Assembly: GCF_012271765.1 (NCBI RefSeq)
Contig: NZ_VRKO01000003.1
Location: forward strand, 144,219-208,218
DNA from: Erwinia rhapontici
GTDB lineage: Bacteria > Pseudomonadota > Gammaproteobacteria > Enterobacterales > Enterobacteriaceae
Reading direction: 5' to 3'
Length of the DNA stretch: 64,000 bases
Part shown: positions 28,500 to 37,128 of the stretch, piece after piece
How positions within the stretch are numbered: position 1 is the first letter of the stretch
How the letters are laid out: each line of letters opens with the position of its first letter
Notes under the pieces: model-generated
Told to the model about the DNA's origin: nothing
Databases searched by the model: none
What the model saw: only the letters and a program-made list of their open reading frames with translations
Position numbers and translations under genes: made by a program

Positions 28500-30773
28500 T
28501 CAGGCAGTGACATCCGCTTTTCTGATCTCCACCAGGCAGCTCATAGCATTCGGCCCCTGGGTCAGGGACGAGGTGCCAATATCCAACGTCAGCACGTTCG
28601 GATTCCCGGCTTGGTCGTAAGGTTTCCAGGCTTTACCGAAGCCCGGATTAAACCATGCCCCGGTGGCAATCAGTACCACCTGCGGGCTCACGCCGTCGCT
28701 GATGCGCACACCCGCCTGCATGATGCCACGATCGTTACTGACCTCAATCACATCGCCATCGCTAATACCCCGCGCTGCGGCATCCTGTGGATGCATCAGC
28801 AAGGTTTCACGTCCGGCCGTTTTATTCGCCTGTACCGATGGCGTGGCGTCCATCTGGCTGTGCAGACGATCATGCGGCTGAATGGAGATCATATGCAGCG
28901 GGAAACGCTGGCCAATCGGCGCACCCAGCCACTCCTGCGGCGGCTGCCACTCCGGGTGTGGGCCAAAGTCTGGCAGCTGATACCCGGCAATGGTTTCTGA
29001 GAACAGCTCGATCTTACCGCTGGCGGTTTTAATCGGGTGAGCAACCGGATCGCGGCGGAAATCGTCCATAAATACCCAGTCCTTCTCAGAAGGCGGGATC
29101 TCCACATGCCCCTGCTGCCAGAAGGTGTCGAACTCCGGGAAATCAATGCCTTTGCCATGATGCGCCACCGCGCACTGCTGGTAGAGATGCTCTATCCACT
29201 GGCGCTCGTTACGGTTTTCCGTAAAGGTATTGCGATAGCCCAGACGCTCGGCGATATCGGCAAAGATATCAAAGTCGTTGCGTGCCTGATGCTGCGGGTT
29301 AATCGCCTGGTGCATTGCCAGCACAAAGCGGTCTTTTGACGATCCACCAATATCATTGCGCTCCAGCGAGGTTGTCACCGGCAGGACGATATCGGCCATC
29401 TGTGCTGCGGGCGTCCAGACAATATCCTGCACAATCACTGTGTCCGGGCGCTGCCAGCCTTCCACCAGACGATTAAGCTGCTGATGATGATGGAACGGAT
29501 TTCCGCCTGCCCAGTGAACCAGATGAATATCAGGATAGGTGTGCGTTTCCCCCTGGAAGGTATATTCCGTGCCGGGGTTCAGTAACATATCGCTGATACG
29601 CGCCACCGGGATCGCCAGATCGGCAATCGGATTGAATCCGGCAGACATCAGCGGCGATGGCCCTTCCGTTCGCGGGTTGCCTACGCTGTTCATCGAACCG
29701 TGGCCAAACGAGAATCCGGCGCCGGGCAGCCCCGGCTGACCCAGCATGGACGAGAGCGCAATCATCATCCAGTAAGGCTGTTCGCCACGATGCGCGCGCT
29801 GCACGGAATAAGAGCAGGTAATAAAGCTGCGTTTACCGCACAGCTGTTTTGCCAGCAGAGCAATACGCGCCGCCGGAATGCCGGTGATCTCGCTGGCCCA
29901 CTGCGGTGTTTTCGCCTGGCCGTCACCCTCACCCAGCAGGTAAGCACGCAGCTGCGGGTACCCCACGCAGTGGGATTGCAGGAAGGCGTTATCGACGGCA
30001 CCCAGGCGTTCAATTTCATAGCCCAGGGCCAGCATCAGGGCCACGTCCGTATTCGGGCGGATAGGGATCCACTCGGCGTTAACAAACGCCGGGCAGTCAT
30101 CGCGCATTGGGCTGATATTCACCACCGGGGTGCCTTTCGCCGCCAGTTGAAGCAATGCTGGCTTCAGGCTGTGCTCCCCTGCGCCCCCCGAAGCCACCTG
30201 GCTGTTTTTCAGCGCCAGCCCGCCAAAAGCGATAAAAATCTCACAGTGTGAAACCACGCTCGGCCAGTCGGTCACGCGCCCGGTGAGCGGCATGTAGGTG
30301 CCAATCACATACGGCAGGAAGAACTGTGCCGCGCCCCAGCTGTAGTTGCCCTGCTGGTCGATGCCGCCACCGCCCAGATTATAGAAACGTCGGACCAGAG
30401 TACGCGCATGGTTAACGCGTCCGGCAGAAGACCAGCCGTAAGAACCGTTGAAGATGGCGCTGGCACCGTAACGATCGCGCACGCGGCGATTCTCTTCAGC
30501 CACCAGGTCCAGCGCGGTGTCCCAGTCCACTTCAACAAAATCTTCACGTCCGCGCAGGGTGCGGTCACTCTTTTCACGGGATGCCAGCCACGACCGACGT
30601 ACCATCGGTTTACGGATACGTTTATCGGAGTAGACCAGTTCGGGGATGCTGTTGAGCATCGGTGACGGATCCTGATCGGCGAAAAAAGGCTCACAGCGGA
30701 GCAGTTTCCCGTCTTCAACTACGGCGCTAAAGGCACCCCAGTGGGCAAGATGTGGCACTTTTTTAATCGTCAT
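28500..30773 (-). CDS. Molybdopterin S/N-oxide reductase, BisC/TorZ-like
   Basis: Mo-bisMGD oxidoreductase of the DMSO-reductase family, 757 residues. The N-terminus MTIKKVPHLAHWGAF has no Tat signal and no cysteine cluster for an iron-sulfur centre, so it is probably cytoplasmic like biotin sulfoxide reductase BisC. The likely molybdenum ligand is Ser145 in GNYSWGAAQ. Other family landmarks are GSYGWSSAGRVNHA, WAGGNPFHHHQ, ERNDIG and ASGKIELFSE. No quinol-oxidising partner gene is adjacent. Probable role: reduction of biotin or methionine sulfoxide; the substrate is uncertain. It is divergent from galR and its stop lies 143 bases from the start of omrA. Confidence 0.9.
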   Translation of the reverse strand: MTIKKVPHLAHWGAFSAVVEDGKLLRCEPFFADQDPSPMLNSIPELVYSDKRIRKPMVRRSWLASREKSDRTLRGREDFVEVDWDTALDLVAEENRRVRDRYGASAIFNGSYGWSSAGRVNHARTLVRRFYNLGGGGIDQQGNYSWGAAQFFLPYVIGTYMPLTGRVTDWPSVVSHCEIFIAFGGLALKNSQVASGGAGEHSLKPALLQLAAKGTPVVNISPMRDDCPAFVNAEWIPIRPNTDVALMLALGYEIERLGAVDNAFLQSHCVGYPQLRAYLLGEGDGQAKTPQWASEITGIPAARIALLAKQLCGKRSFITCSYSVQRAHRGEQPYWMMIALSSMLGQPGLPGAGFSFGHGSMNSVGNPRTEGPSPLMSAGFNPIADLAIPVARISDMLLNPGTEYTFQGETHTYPDIHLVHWAGGNPFHHHQQLNRLVEGWQRPDTVIVQDIVWTPAAQMADIVLPVTTSLERNDIGGSSKDRFVLAMHQAINPQHQARNDFDIFADIAERLGYRNTFTENRNERQWIEHLYQQCAVAHHGKGIDFPEFDTFWQQGHVEIPPSEKDWVFMDDFRRDPVAHPIKTASGKIELFSETIAGYQLPDFGPHPEWQPPQEWLGAPIGQRFPLHMISIQPHDRLHSQMDATPSVQANKTAGRETLLMHPQDAAARGISDGDVIEVSNDRGIMQAGVRISDGVSPQVVLIATGAWFNPGFGKAWKPYDQAGNPNVLTLDIGTSSLTQGPNAMSCLVEIRKADVTA

Positions 30774-30935
30774 GACAGGATCGACTCAGCAGGTATTTTT
30801 CTGGAAACTCAGAATATCATTTTTCATCCTGCAGCGGCACAGGCCGTTTATCGATCGGCTTTGCGATGGCTGCGACATTCTGCGGGGCGATGCAGGCTTG
30901 CAGTCACTGGCGCTTTCCGCAACACTAATGGCAAT

Positions 30936-30947
30936 GTAAACGCTTAC
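30936..30947. promoter_or_regulatory. GalR-type operator before galR
   Basis: GTAAACGCTTAC is a near-perfect LacI/GalR-family palindrome with the central CG step, 20 bases before the galR start. It suggests autoregulation and could also act on the divergent molybdoenzyme gene. Confidence 0.7.
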
Positions 30948-30966
30948 CCAGGAAGACATTTAACGA

Positions 30967-31968
30967 ATGGCTACGATAAAGGATGTTGCCAGGCTCGCGG
31001 GCGTTTCGGTGGCGACCGTGTCGCGTGTGATTAATCACTCCCCTAAAGCCAGTGAAAGTTCGCGCCTGGCCGTAACCAGCGCGATGGAGTCCTTACAGTA
31101 CCACCCGAACGCCAATGCACGGGCGCTGGCTCAACAGTCGACGGAAACCATCGGTCTGGTGGTCGGGGATGTTTCCGACCCGTTTTTCGGTGCCATGGTC
31201 AAAGCTGTCGATTCTGTCGCCTGGGAAACCGGTAATTTTTTGCTGATTGGTAACGGTTACCATAATGAGCAGAAAGAACGTCAGGCGATTGAGCAACTGA
31301 TGCGTCACCGCTGCGCGGCGCTGGTGGTCCATGCCAAGCAGGTTCCTGATGCCGAGCTGGTGCCGTTGATGAAGCAGATCCCAGGGATGGTGCTGTTGAA
31401 CCGCGTGTTACCGGGTTTTGAAACCCGCTGTATTGCACTGGATGACCGTTACGGCTCCTGGCTGGCAACGCGCTATCTGATCCAGCAGGGACACACTAAC
31501 ATTGCCTATATTTGCTCAACGCATTCCATTTCTGACGCTACCGACCGCCTGCAAGGCTATTACGATGCGTTGAAAGAGCACAACTTACCCTGTAATGACC
31601 GTCTGGTGGCCTTCGGCGAACCGGATGAAGTGGGCGGTGAACAGGCGATGACAGAACTGCTCGGCCAGGGAAAAACCTTCAGTGCCGTAGCCTGTTATAA
31701 CGATTCGATGGCGGCGGGTGCGCTGGCCGTGCTGAGCGACAATGGCGTGCGGGTGCCGGAAGAGATGTCGCTGATTGGTTTTGATGACGTGCTGGTTTCA
31801 CGCTATGTGCGGCCGCGTCTGACCACGGTGCGCTATCCGATTGTGACGATGGCACAGCAGGCGGCGGAACTGGCACTGGCGCTGGCGCACAATCAGCCAC
31901 TGCCGGAGATTACGAATCTTTTCAGCCCGACGCTGGTGCGGCGTCATTCGGTCGGAGCACCGCAGTAA
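30967..31968 (+). CDS. galR: Galactose operon repressor GalR
   Basis: LacI-family repressor responding to galactose, 333 residues. The helix-turn-helix MATIKDVARLAGVSVATVSRV is at the N-terminus, followed by the hinge with NANARALAQQS and the periplasmic-binding-protein-like effector domain with QGHTNIAYIC and GFDDVLVSRYVRP. GalS is a close paralogue; the position between the aas/omr region and lysA is that of galR in E. coli. A GalR-type operator lies in its own promoter region. In E. coli lysA is adjacent, while here about 7 kb of accessory DNA separates them. Confidence 0.93.
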   Translation: MATIKDVARLAGVSVATVSRVINHSPKASESSRLAVTSAMESLQYHPNANARALAQQSTETIGLVVGDVSDPFFGAMVKAVDSVAWETGNFLLIGNGYHNEQKERQAIEQLMRHRCAALVVHAKQVPDAELVPLMKQIPGMVLLNRVLPGFETRCIALDDRYGSWLATRYLIQQGHTNIAYICSTHSISDATDRLQGYYDALKEHNLPCNDRLVAFGEPDEVGGEQAMTELLGQGKTFSAVACYNDSMAAGALAVLSDNGVRVPEEMSLIGFDDVLVSRYVRPRLTTVRYPIVTMAQQAAELALALAHNQPLPEITNLFSPTLVRRHSVGAPQ

Positions 31969-31969
31969 A

Positions 31970-32262
31970 CAGGGACGAGGCATGCCTCGCCCCTACGGGT
32001 ACGTCCACAGATGACGTAGGGGTTGGGCATGCCCGACTCGGTGTACATCCACAGATGACGTAGGGGTTGGGCATGCCCGACCCGGTGTACATCCACCGAT
32101 GATGTAGGAGTTGGGCATGCCCGACCCGGTGTACATCCACCGATGACGTAGGGGTTGGGCATGCCCGACCCGGTGTACATACACCGATGATGTAGGGGTT
32201 GGGCATGCCCGACCCGGTGTACATACACCGATGATGTAGGGGTTGGGCATGCCCGACCCGGT
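31970..32262. repeat. 44-bp tandem repeat array, six copies plus a diverged leader
   Basis: The anchor ATGA(C/T)GTAGG recurs at 32011, 32055, 32099, 32143, 32187 and 32231, an exact 44-base period. Each unit carries the palindrome GGGTTGGGCATGCCCGACCC and the segment GGTGTACAT(C/A)CACC, which is a perfect hairpin in the last two copies. A related palindrome, GGCATGCC within GACGAGG/CCTCGCC, precedes the array. Short open frames run through all three minus-strand frames because 44 is not a multiple of three; they are not genes. The array fills nearly the whole gap between galR and the acetyltransferase gene. Confidence 0.93.
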
Positions 32263-32263
32263 T

Positions 32264-32725
32264 TTATTTCAGCGCCTTATGATACAACCGCACCGCCGTC
32301 GCCGGATAATCCAACGCATCGCCCATATACTGCCAGCCAAAACGCTCGTAATAATCCGCACAGGCTGAATAGAGATACAGATTCGCATCACCGCGTTGAT
32401 GACAACAGTCGATCACCGTCTGCTGGAGCTGTTCGCTTAAACCCTGCCCCCGGTAACTTTCATCGACGTACAGCGCCGCCAGCCAGGGAAACAGATCCTG
32501 GCGACTGATCAGATCGCAGCGCCATAATCCCACGGTACCCACCGGACGATCGCCGTCCAGCGCCACAAAGGTCAGCGGCAGATCGGCACCGTGCAAACTG
32601 CTGTCGATCACACTGGCAAAAAAGTCGCGGCTGTTATCGCTGCCAAATGCACGCCACTGCCAGTCGATAATCGTCTCGCGGTGTTCCGGCACGGTAGTTA
32701 ACGGCACAATGCGCAGCAAACTCAC
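32264..32725 (-). CDS. GNAT-family N-acetyltransferase
   Basis: Acetyl-CoA-dependent transferase of unknown substrate, 153 residues. The acetyl-CoA-binding core is visible: a beta-strand LAALYVDESY, then RGQGLSEQL (the R/Q-x-x-G-x-G/A loop), and the C-terminal YYERFGWQ found in many GNAT enzymes. Its ATG overlaps the stop of the GntR gene by four bases, so it is the last gene of the PTS operon. Its role in the pathway is unclear; some sugar acetyltransferases detoxify surplus sugars, but this is not a maltose-acetyltransferase-type protein. Confidence 0.85.
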   Translation of the reverse strand: MSLLRIVPLTTVPEHRETIIDWQWRAFGSDNSRDFFASVIDSSLHGADLPLTFVALDGDRPVGTVGLWRCDLISRQDLFPWLAALYVDESYRGQGLSEQLQQTVIDCCHQRGDANLYLYSACADYYERFGWQYMGDALDYPATAVRLYHKALK

Positions 32726-33495
32726 ACCAGCTTCCCCTGGAAAATCGGCACGGACTCAAACAGATAGCCGTCAAAGTCGGGTGCATCAGCATCTGACAAC
32801 TCCAGCAGACTGTGTTTCACATTTTCCAGGTGCTGCCACATCGCCTGCCACGATCCCATCACATCACGACGACGCAGCGCGGCGAGGATGGTCTGATGAT
32901 CGCCCAGCCATTTCAGCCGGTAGCTGCGGGTTTCAATATGGGCGCGCAGCTGCTGCCACAGCGGGCTGCTCTCATGATGACGCCAGATGCTGTTGACGGT
33001 ATCCAGCAGCATCTGATTCTGAGTGGCCCCGGCCAGCAACAGATGGAACAGCTTGTCATTGTCCTGACTTTTATCGTCGAGGGCGATGGCGCGCTGCTCC
33101 TGCTCCAGGGTGCGTTTTAGGTTTTCAATATCGGCTTTAGTCGCCATTTTCGCTGCAAATGCGGCGATATTACTCTCCAGCAGCTGGCGCGCCTGCAACA
33201 TCTCAAACGGCCCGACGTCGCTGCGGAAAAATGCTTCCTCTTCGTCACTGCTTTCCGACGGGATGCGCATCACATAAACGCCGGAGCTTTGGCGAATATC
33301 CACCGTTCCTTCCAGCTCCAGCATCAATAGCGCTTCACGCACAATGGTGCGGCTGACGCCCCAGGTTTCCGCAATATTGCGTTCAGGCGGCAGACGAGAG
33401 CCAACAGGGTAGTGGCCATCGATGATTTGCTGCCGCAGATCGTGCCCGATTTCCTGATACTGCTTTTTTTCCTGCGCAGGCGCACCTTTGTCCAC
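32722..33495 (-). CDS. GntR-family regulator (FadR/UxuR subfamily) of the PTS locus
   Basis: Transcription factor of 257 residues, starting with GTG at 33495 after AGGTGA. Residues about 12-80 form the winged helix (YPVGSRLPPERNIAETWGVS, then RTIVREALLMLELEG). An all-helical FCD effector domain follows. The subfamily resembles UxuR/ExuR, whose operators centre on TGGTATACCA. Three such sequences lie in the divergent control region at 36701-36804. It is the fourth gene of the minus-strand operon, 40 bases after IIB, so it probably represses its own operon and is induced by a phosphorylated beta-glucoside. The ligand is inferred. Confidence 0.9.
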   Translation of the reverse strand: MDKGAPAQEKKQYQEIGHDLRQQIIDGHYPVGSRLPPERNIAETWGVSRTIVREALLMLELEGTVDIRQSSGVYVMRIPSESSDEEEAFFRSDVGPFEMLQARQLLESNIAAFAAKMATKADIENLKRTLEQEQRAIALDDKSQDNDKLFHLLLAGATQNQMLLDTVNSIWRHHESSPLWQQLRAHIETRSYRLKWLGDHQTILAALRRRDVMGSWQAMWQHLENVKHSLLELSDADAPDFDGYLFESVPIFQGKLV

Positions 33496-33535
33496 AGAGC
33501 TTCACCTTTTAAATCATTATGACCATCAATGACGC

Positions 33536-33853
33536 CTAGCTTACCAAAGCCAGCGCCTGATCGAGTACTTTTGCGCCGTTAAGGGTGCCATAAGCCACCG
33601 AATCAATCACCGCAATCGGGATATTGTGGCTGTCGGTAAGTTTGCGGTTCTCTTCAAGCTTAAAGCGCACCTGCGGCCCCAGCAGCACCACCGCCACTTC
33701 GCCGGGGTAGTTTTCCAGCTCGTCACGCAGATTCTGTTCCGGGATCGCATAGATTTGGTATGCCAGTCCACGGGCAGCGGCTTCTTTTTCCATTCGCGTC
33801 ACCACCATTGAGGTGGACATGCCTGCTGCGCAGGCCAGTACGATACGTTGCAT
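33536..33853 (-). CDS. PTS lactose/cellobiose family IIB component
   Basis: Phosphotransfer protein that takes phosphate from IIA and gives it to the sugar bound by IIC. The product is 105 residues from ATG 33853, which follows a perfect AAGGAG; an upstream start at 33880 is less likely. The phosphorylated cysteine is C8 in RIVLACAAGMSTS. It lies 10 bases after the glucosidase gene and shares the operon with IIC. IIA is encoded separately on the other strand. Confidence 0.94.
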   Translation of the reverse strand: MQRIVLACAAGMSTSMVVTRMEKEAAARGLAYQIYAIPEQNLRDELENYPGEVAVVLLGPQVRFKLEENRKLTDSHNIPIAVIDSVAYGTLNGAKVLDQALALVS

Positions 33854-33863
33854 GGGTAACTCC

Positions 33864-35291
33864 TTATTTGGCTTCATCATCCAGGGTGACAGAGAGCTGG
33901 CGCTGTTCGCTGACCTGTTGATACCAGTGAGCGGATTTTTTCATCCGGCGTTGGCGCTGGCAATCCAGGTCGATTTCAATCAGTCCGTAGCGGTTCTTGA
34001 AGGCATTCATCGGGGAAACATTGTCGGTGAAGGCCCACAGCATATAGCCCAGGCAGTTCATTCCAGCGGCGTTTGCCCGCACGGCCTGGTAAAGGTGTTC
34101 GGTGATAAAGGCGATGCGGTAGTCATCCTGTATCTCGCCGTCAGCATTTTTGAAGCGCGCTTCGTTCTCAATCCCCATGCCGTTTTCAGCGATAAACCAC
34201 GGGAAATTGTCGTAGTCATTCTTCATACGCAAGGCCATATCCCAGACGATGGCGGGCTGAATCTCCCAACCACGCGAGGTGTTCATACGCCGCCCCGGCA
34301 GTTCGAAATGCTCGTAGTAAAAGGCCGGATGGAATGGGGTTTCCGGGTGCCAGGCACGCGATGGCGCTTTCACGCGGTGCGGGTAATAGAGGTTGATGCC
34401 GACTTCATCCACGCGGTTGGCGGAGATAATCGCCAGCTCCTGCGCGTTGTAATCCCATTTCACCTGATGTTTTTCCAGCAACTGAACCAGCTCCGCCGGG
34501 TATTCGCCTTTGATGGCCGGGTCAAGGAAAACGCGGTTGTAGAACAAGTCGTACATTTCCGCCGCTTTCACATCATGCGCCGCACTGGAACGCGGGTACG
34601 TCACTTCCGGGTTCAGGATGGTGCCAACCGTGCCCTGATAACCTTTCTCCCGGAACAGCTGCACCACTTTCGCCGTGGCGAGATTTTTATGGTGGTTCCA
34701 CTGCATCCATTTGTCAGTGTTCTGCTCGTATGGCCAGCGCAGCGCATCCAGATAGACCCGCGTCTGCACCACAATCGGCTCGTTAAAGGTAAACCAGCGC
34801 GTCACCTTGTGGGCGTAACGTGCAAACACCTGCTCTGCGTAACGGACAAACAGCTCCACCACATGCTTTGAACCCCAGCCGCCGTGCTGCTCCAGCAGGG
34901 CAGCTGGCAGCTCGTAGTGTTCCAGGCACAGCATCGGCTGAATGCCGTTTGCCAGCAGCTCATCGATCAGGTTGTCGTAATACGCGGCGTACTCTTCATC
35001 AACGACGGCATTTTCATAATCAGTCAGAAAGCGCGACCAGTTAATCGAGGTGCGGTAGTGCGTCAGCCCCGAGGCTTTCATCAAGGCGACATCTTCTTTA
35101 TAGCGATTGATAAAGTCGGTGGCGATCGCCGGGCCGTAACCGTTGTGCCAGACATGACGATCGTTCTGATACCAGGCATCGAGGTAAGAGTCCTGCCCCG
35201 CTTTCTTGCCACTCCAGCCTTCGGTTTGCCACGCGGAAGCCGCGGCCCCGAGAATAAAATCGGCCGGGATAGTGACGTTGATTGTGCTCAT
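33864..35291 (-). CDS. 6-phospho-beta-glucosidase (glycoside hydrolase family 1)
   Basis: Hydrolyses the phosphorylated beta-glucoside delivered by the PTS to glucose 6-phosphate and an aglycone or glucose. The product is 475 residues from ATG 35291; AAGGAG is five bases away, better placed than for the ATG at 35294. The acid/base glutamate is E171 (WFTFNEP) and the nucleophile is E369 (WFIAENGMG). Gene order IIC-glucosidase-IIB makes a phosphorylated substrate likely. The segment QPMLCLEHYELP differs from the usual LYHWDLP-type motif, so the specificity may be unusual. Confidence 0.93.
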   Translation of the reverse strand: MSTINVTIPADFILGAAASAWQTEGWSGKKAGQDSYLDAWYQNDRHVWHNGYGPAIATDFINRYKEDVALMKASGLTHYRTSINWSRFLTDYENAVVDEEYAAYYDNLIDELLANGIQPMLCLEHYELPAALLEQHGGWGSKHVVELFVRYAEQVFARYAHKVTRWFTFNEPIVVQTRVYLDALRWPYEQNTDKWMQWNHHKNLATAKVVQLFREKGYQGTVGTILNPEVTYPRSSAAHDVKAAEMYDLFYNRVFLDPAIKGEYPAELVQLLEKHQVKWDYNAQELAIISANRVDEVGINLYYPHRVKAPSRAWHPETPFHPAFYYEHFELPGRRMNTSRGWEIQPAIVWDMALRMKNDYDNFPWFIAENGMGIENEARFKNADGEIQDDYRIAFITEHLYQAVRANAAGMNCLGYMLWAFTDNVSPMNAFKNRYGLIEIDLDCQRQRRMKKSAHWYQQVSEQRQLSVTLDDEAK

Positions 35292-35300
35292 CATAGCTCC

Positions 35301-36635
35301 TTAGTGTTTCGCGAGTTCAGGCTGTAACGCGCGGGCTTCAGCGGCCTCTGCACGGCGCGCAGCGATTTTGACAAACGGCAGATAGACCAAAATGGAGACG
35401 ATAATGCAGACGATTTGCGTCACCACAGCCCCCATCGATCCGGCGGTAGAGAGCCAGGCATTGATGATCGGCGGCGTGGTCCAGGGCACCATCACTACCG
35501 CTTTCCCGGCAAACCCAGTGACCGTGGCGAAGTAACCTATCGATCCGGTGATCAGCGGCGTGATAATGAACGGGATGGCGAGGATCGGGTTGAGCATAAT
35601 CGGCATGCCGAAGATCACCGGTTCGTTAATGTTAAACAGGCCAGGACCGAATGACAGCTTGGCGATTTCCCGCATCTCTTTGCGTTTGGTTGCCAGCATC
35701 ACCGCCGTCAGTAAGCCGATCGTCAACCCGGACCCACCGATGCTCATATACACATCCCAGAACGGCATGGTGATGATATTCGGTGCTTCAATGCCCTGCT
35801 CAAAGGCGTTCATATTGACCAGGATCGCCCCCAGCAGCAGCGGTTCGCGGATCGGTTTCACCATCTGATTACCGTGAATACCGATCACCCAGAACAGCTG
35901 GGCAACAAACATCAATAGCAGAATACCCCACAGGCTCTGCACCACCGATTCCAGCGGTTCCTGCACAATTTTGTACACCGCGTCATACAGATACATGCCG
36001 GTGAAACGGTGGAAGATAAAACCAAACGTGGCGATGGCGGAGACGGTAATAATCGATGGGATCAGCGCCGAGAACGAAGCTGCCACATTCGGTGGTACCG
36101 TATCCGGCATTTTGATTTTTAGCCGATCGATATTTTCCAGTCGGCAATAGATCTCGACGGAGAGAATGGCAATAAACATGCCGAGGAACAGGCTTTTGGT
36201 ATCCGAGAACTGTTTCGCCAGCACGTCAGTGACCACCTGCAACTGGCCGTTGACCATCATGCTTAATGTCGTTGGCGTGACGGCGATAAAACAGATAATC
36301 GCCAACAGACCCGGGAACAGGGTTTTGATGCCGTTGATTTTCCCCAGTTCAATACCGATCAGGAACACTGCACCGATATTCAGAAAACTGAGCGTCGCAT
36401 AGTTAATACTGGAAGTAATGGGTTTGAGTTCGGCGAGGAACGACAGCGCCTCAAAGCTCGCCAGCCCGTTCTTGCCATCCAGCACCATATTGGAAATCAG
36501 CACCGAAAACGCACCGACAATAATCACCGGCATCAGGGTAATAAACGAGGCCTTGATCGCCATGATGTAGCGGTAGCTGTTGAATTTTGTGGCAAAACTC
36601 CCCAGCGAGTCGATTAGCCGATCCTGTAGAGACAT
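35301..36635 (-). CDS. PTS lactose/cellobiose family IIC permease
   Basis: Inner-membrane sugar channel of the EIIC (CelB/ChbC) family, 444 residues from ATG 36635 (MSLQDRLIDSLGSFATKFN) after GAGG. About ten hydrophobic segments. The signature NINEPVIFGMPIMLNP is near residue 330, and the short motif FGPGLFNINEPV contains the family glutamate used in sugar binding. It is the first gene of the operon IIC-glucosidase-IIB-gntR-acetyltransferase. The promoter region is shared with the divergent IIA gene. Confidence 0.94.
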   Translation of the reverse strand: MSLQDRLIDSLGSFATKFNSYRYIMAIKASFITLMPVIIVGAFSVLISNMVLDGKNGLASFEALSFLAELKPITSSINYATLSFLNIGAVFLIGIELGKINGIKTLFPGLLAIICFIAVTPTTLSMMVNGQLQVVTDVLAKQFSDTKSLFLGMFIAILSVEIYCRLENIDRLKIKMPDTVPPNVAASFSALIPSIITVSAIATFGFIFHRFTGMYLYDAVYKIVQEPLESVVQSLWGILLLMFVAQLFWVIGIHGNQMVKPIREPLLLGAILVNMNAFEQGIEAPNIITMPFWDVYMSIGGSGLTIGLLTAVMLATKRKEMREIAKLSFGPGLFNINEPVIFGMPIMLNPILAIPFIITPLITGSIGYFATVTGFAGKAVVMVPWTTPPIINAWLSTAGSMGAVVTQIVCIIVSILVYLPFVKIAARRAEAAEARALQPELAKH

Positions 36636-36700
36636 GTGTAAATCCTCGAGGTAAGGGGTCAGGCATCCCGGCACTGGTATTTGTTGAACTTCCGCTGTTG

Positions 36701-36804
36701 TGGCATACCAAAAATAAACAATTACGAGTTATTTACTGTGATATGACTCTCAGAAGTGATCACTGGTATTCCAATAAGATAATTAAACCAATTTTGGCAT
36801 ACCA
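36701..36804. promoter_or_regulatory. Three GntR/UxuR-type operators in the divergent PTS control region
   Basis: TGGCATACCA occurs at 36701-36710 and again at 36795-36804, and TGGTATTCCA at 36764-36773. They resemble the UxuR/ExuR core TGGTATACCA and would suit the GntR protein encoded in the operon. The last copy ends just before the IIA ribosome site. Spacing from first to last is 94 bases (about nine helical turns), which would allow looping across both promoters. Confidence 0.65.
36737..36752. promoter_or_regulatory. CRP-like site in the divergent PTS control region
   Basis: TGTGATATGACTCTCA matches TGTGA-N6-TCACA at 9 of 10 positions. It lies between the outer GntR-type operators, as expected for a catabolite-controlled sugar locus. 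Confidence 0.6.
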
Positions 36805-36816
36805 ATGGAGGCAATG

Positions 36817-37128
36817 ATGGATTTCGAGCAGACCATGATGGAATTGTTGATCAATGCAGGCGAAGCACGATCCCAGGCCATGAGCGCCATTCAGCACGCC
36901 CGTAAGCGCGAATGGCAGCAGGCCGATGCGGCACTGGCGGCTTCACTGGAAGCGTCAAAAGGAGCCCACAAGATACAGACACAGCTGATAGGGGCTGATG
37001 AGGGATGTGGCAAAGTGCCGGTCACGCTGATCCTCGTTCATGCCCAGGATCATCTAATGAATGCGATGCTGTGCCGCGATCTGGCGGAAGAGATTGTGCT
37101 GTTAAGGAAAGAGATGTTTGCAGAATAG
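36817..37128 (+). CDS. PTS lactose/cellobiose family IIA component
   Basis: Phosphocarrier between HPr and IIB, 103 residues from ATG 36817. GGAGG at 36807-36811 is five bases away; ATGs at 36805 and 36814 are less well placed. The phosphorylated histidine is H75 in ILVHAQDHLM. A three-helix protein that normally forms trimers. Here it is split from IIC/IIB and transcribed in the opposite direction. The last 15 codons are duplicated at 38488-38532 as part of a direct repeat. Confidence 0.94.
   Translation: MDFEQTMMELLINAGEARSQAMSAIQHARKREWQQADAALAASLEASKGAHKIQTQLIGADEGCGKVPVTLILVHAQDHLMNAMLCRDLAEEIVLLRKEMFAE

Noticed and set aside
31922..32250. Three overlapping minus-strand frames of 85-100 residues
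   Set aside because: They are translations of the 44-bp tandem repeat in all three frames; period 44 is not a multiple of three and no ribosome sites are seen.
31970..32262. Possible CRISPR array
   Set aside because: Units are contiguous 44-base tandem copies with no unique spacers, and no cas gene is visible in the window.
33813..34871. 352-residue plus-strand frame
   Set aside because: Antisense to the phospho-beta-glucosidase and IIB genes, which have intact catalytic motifs.
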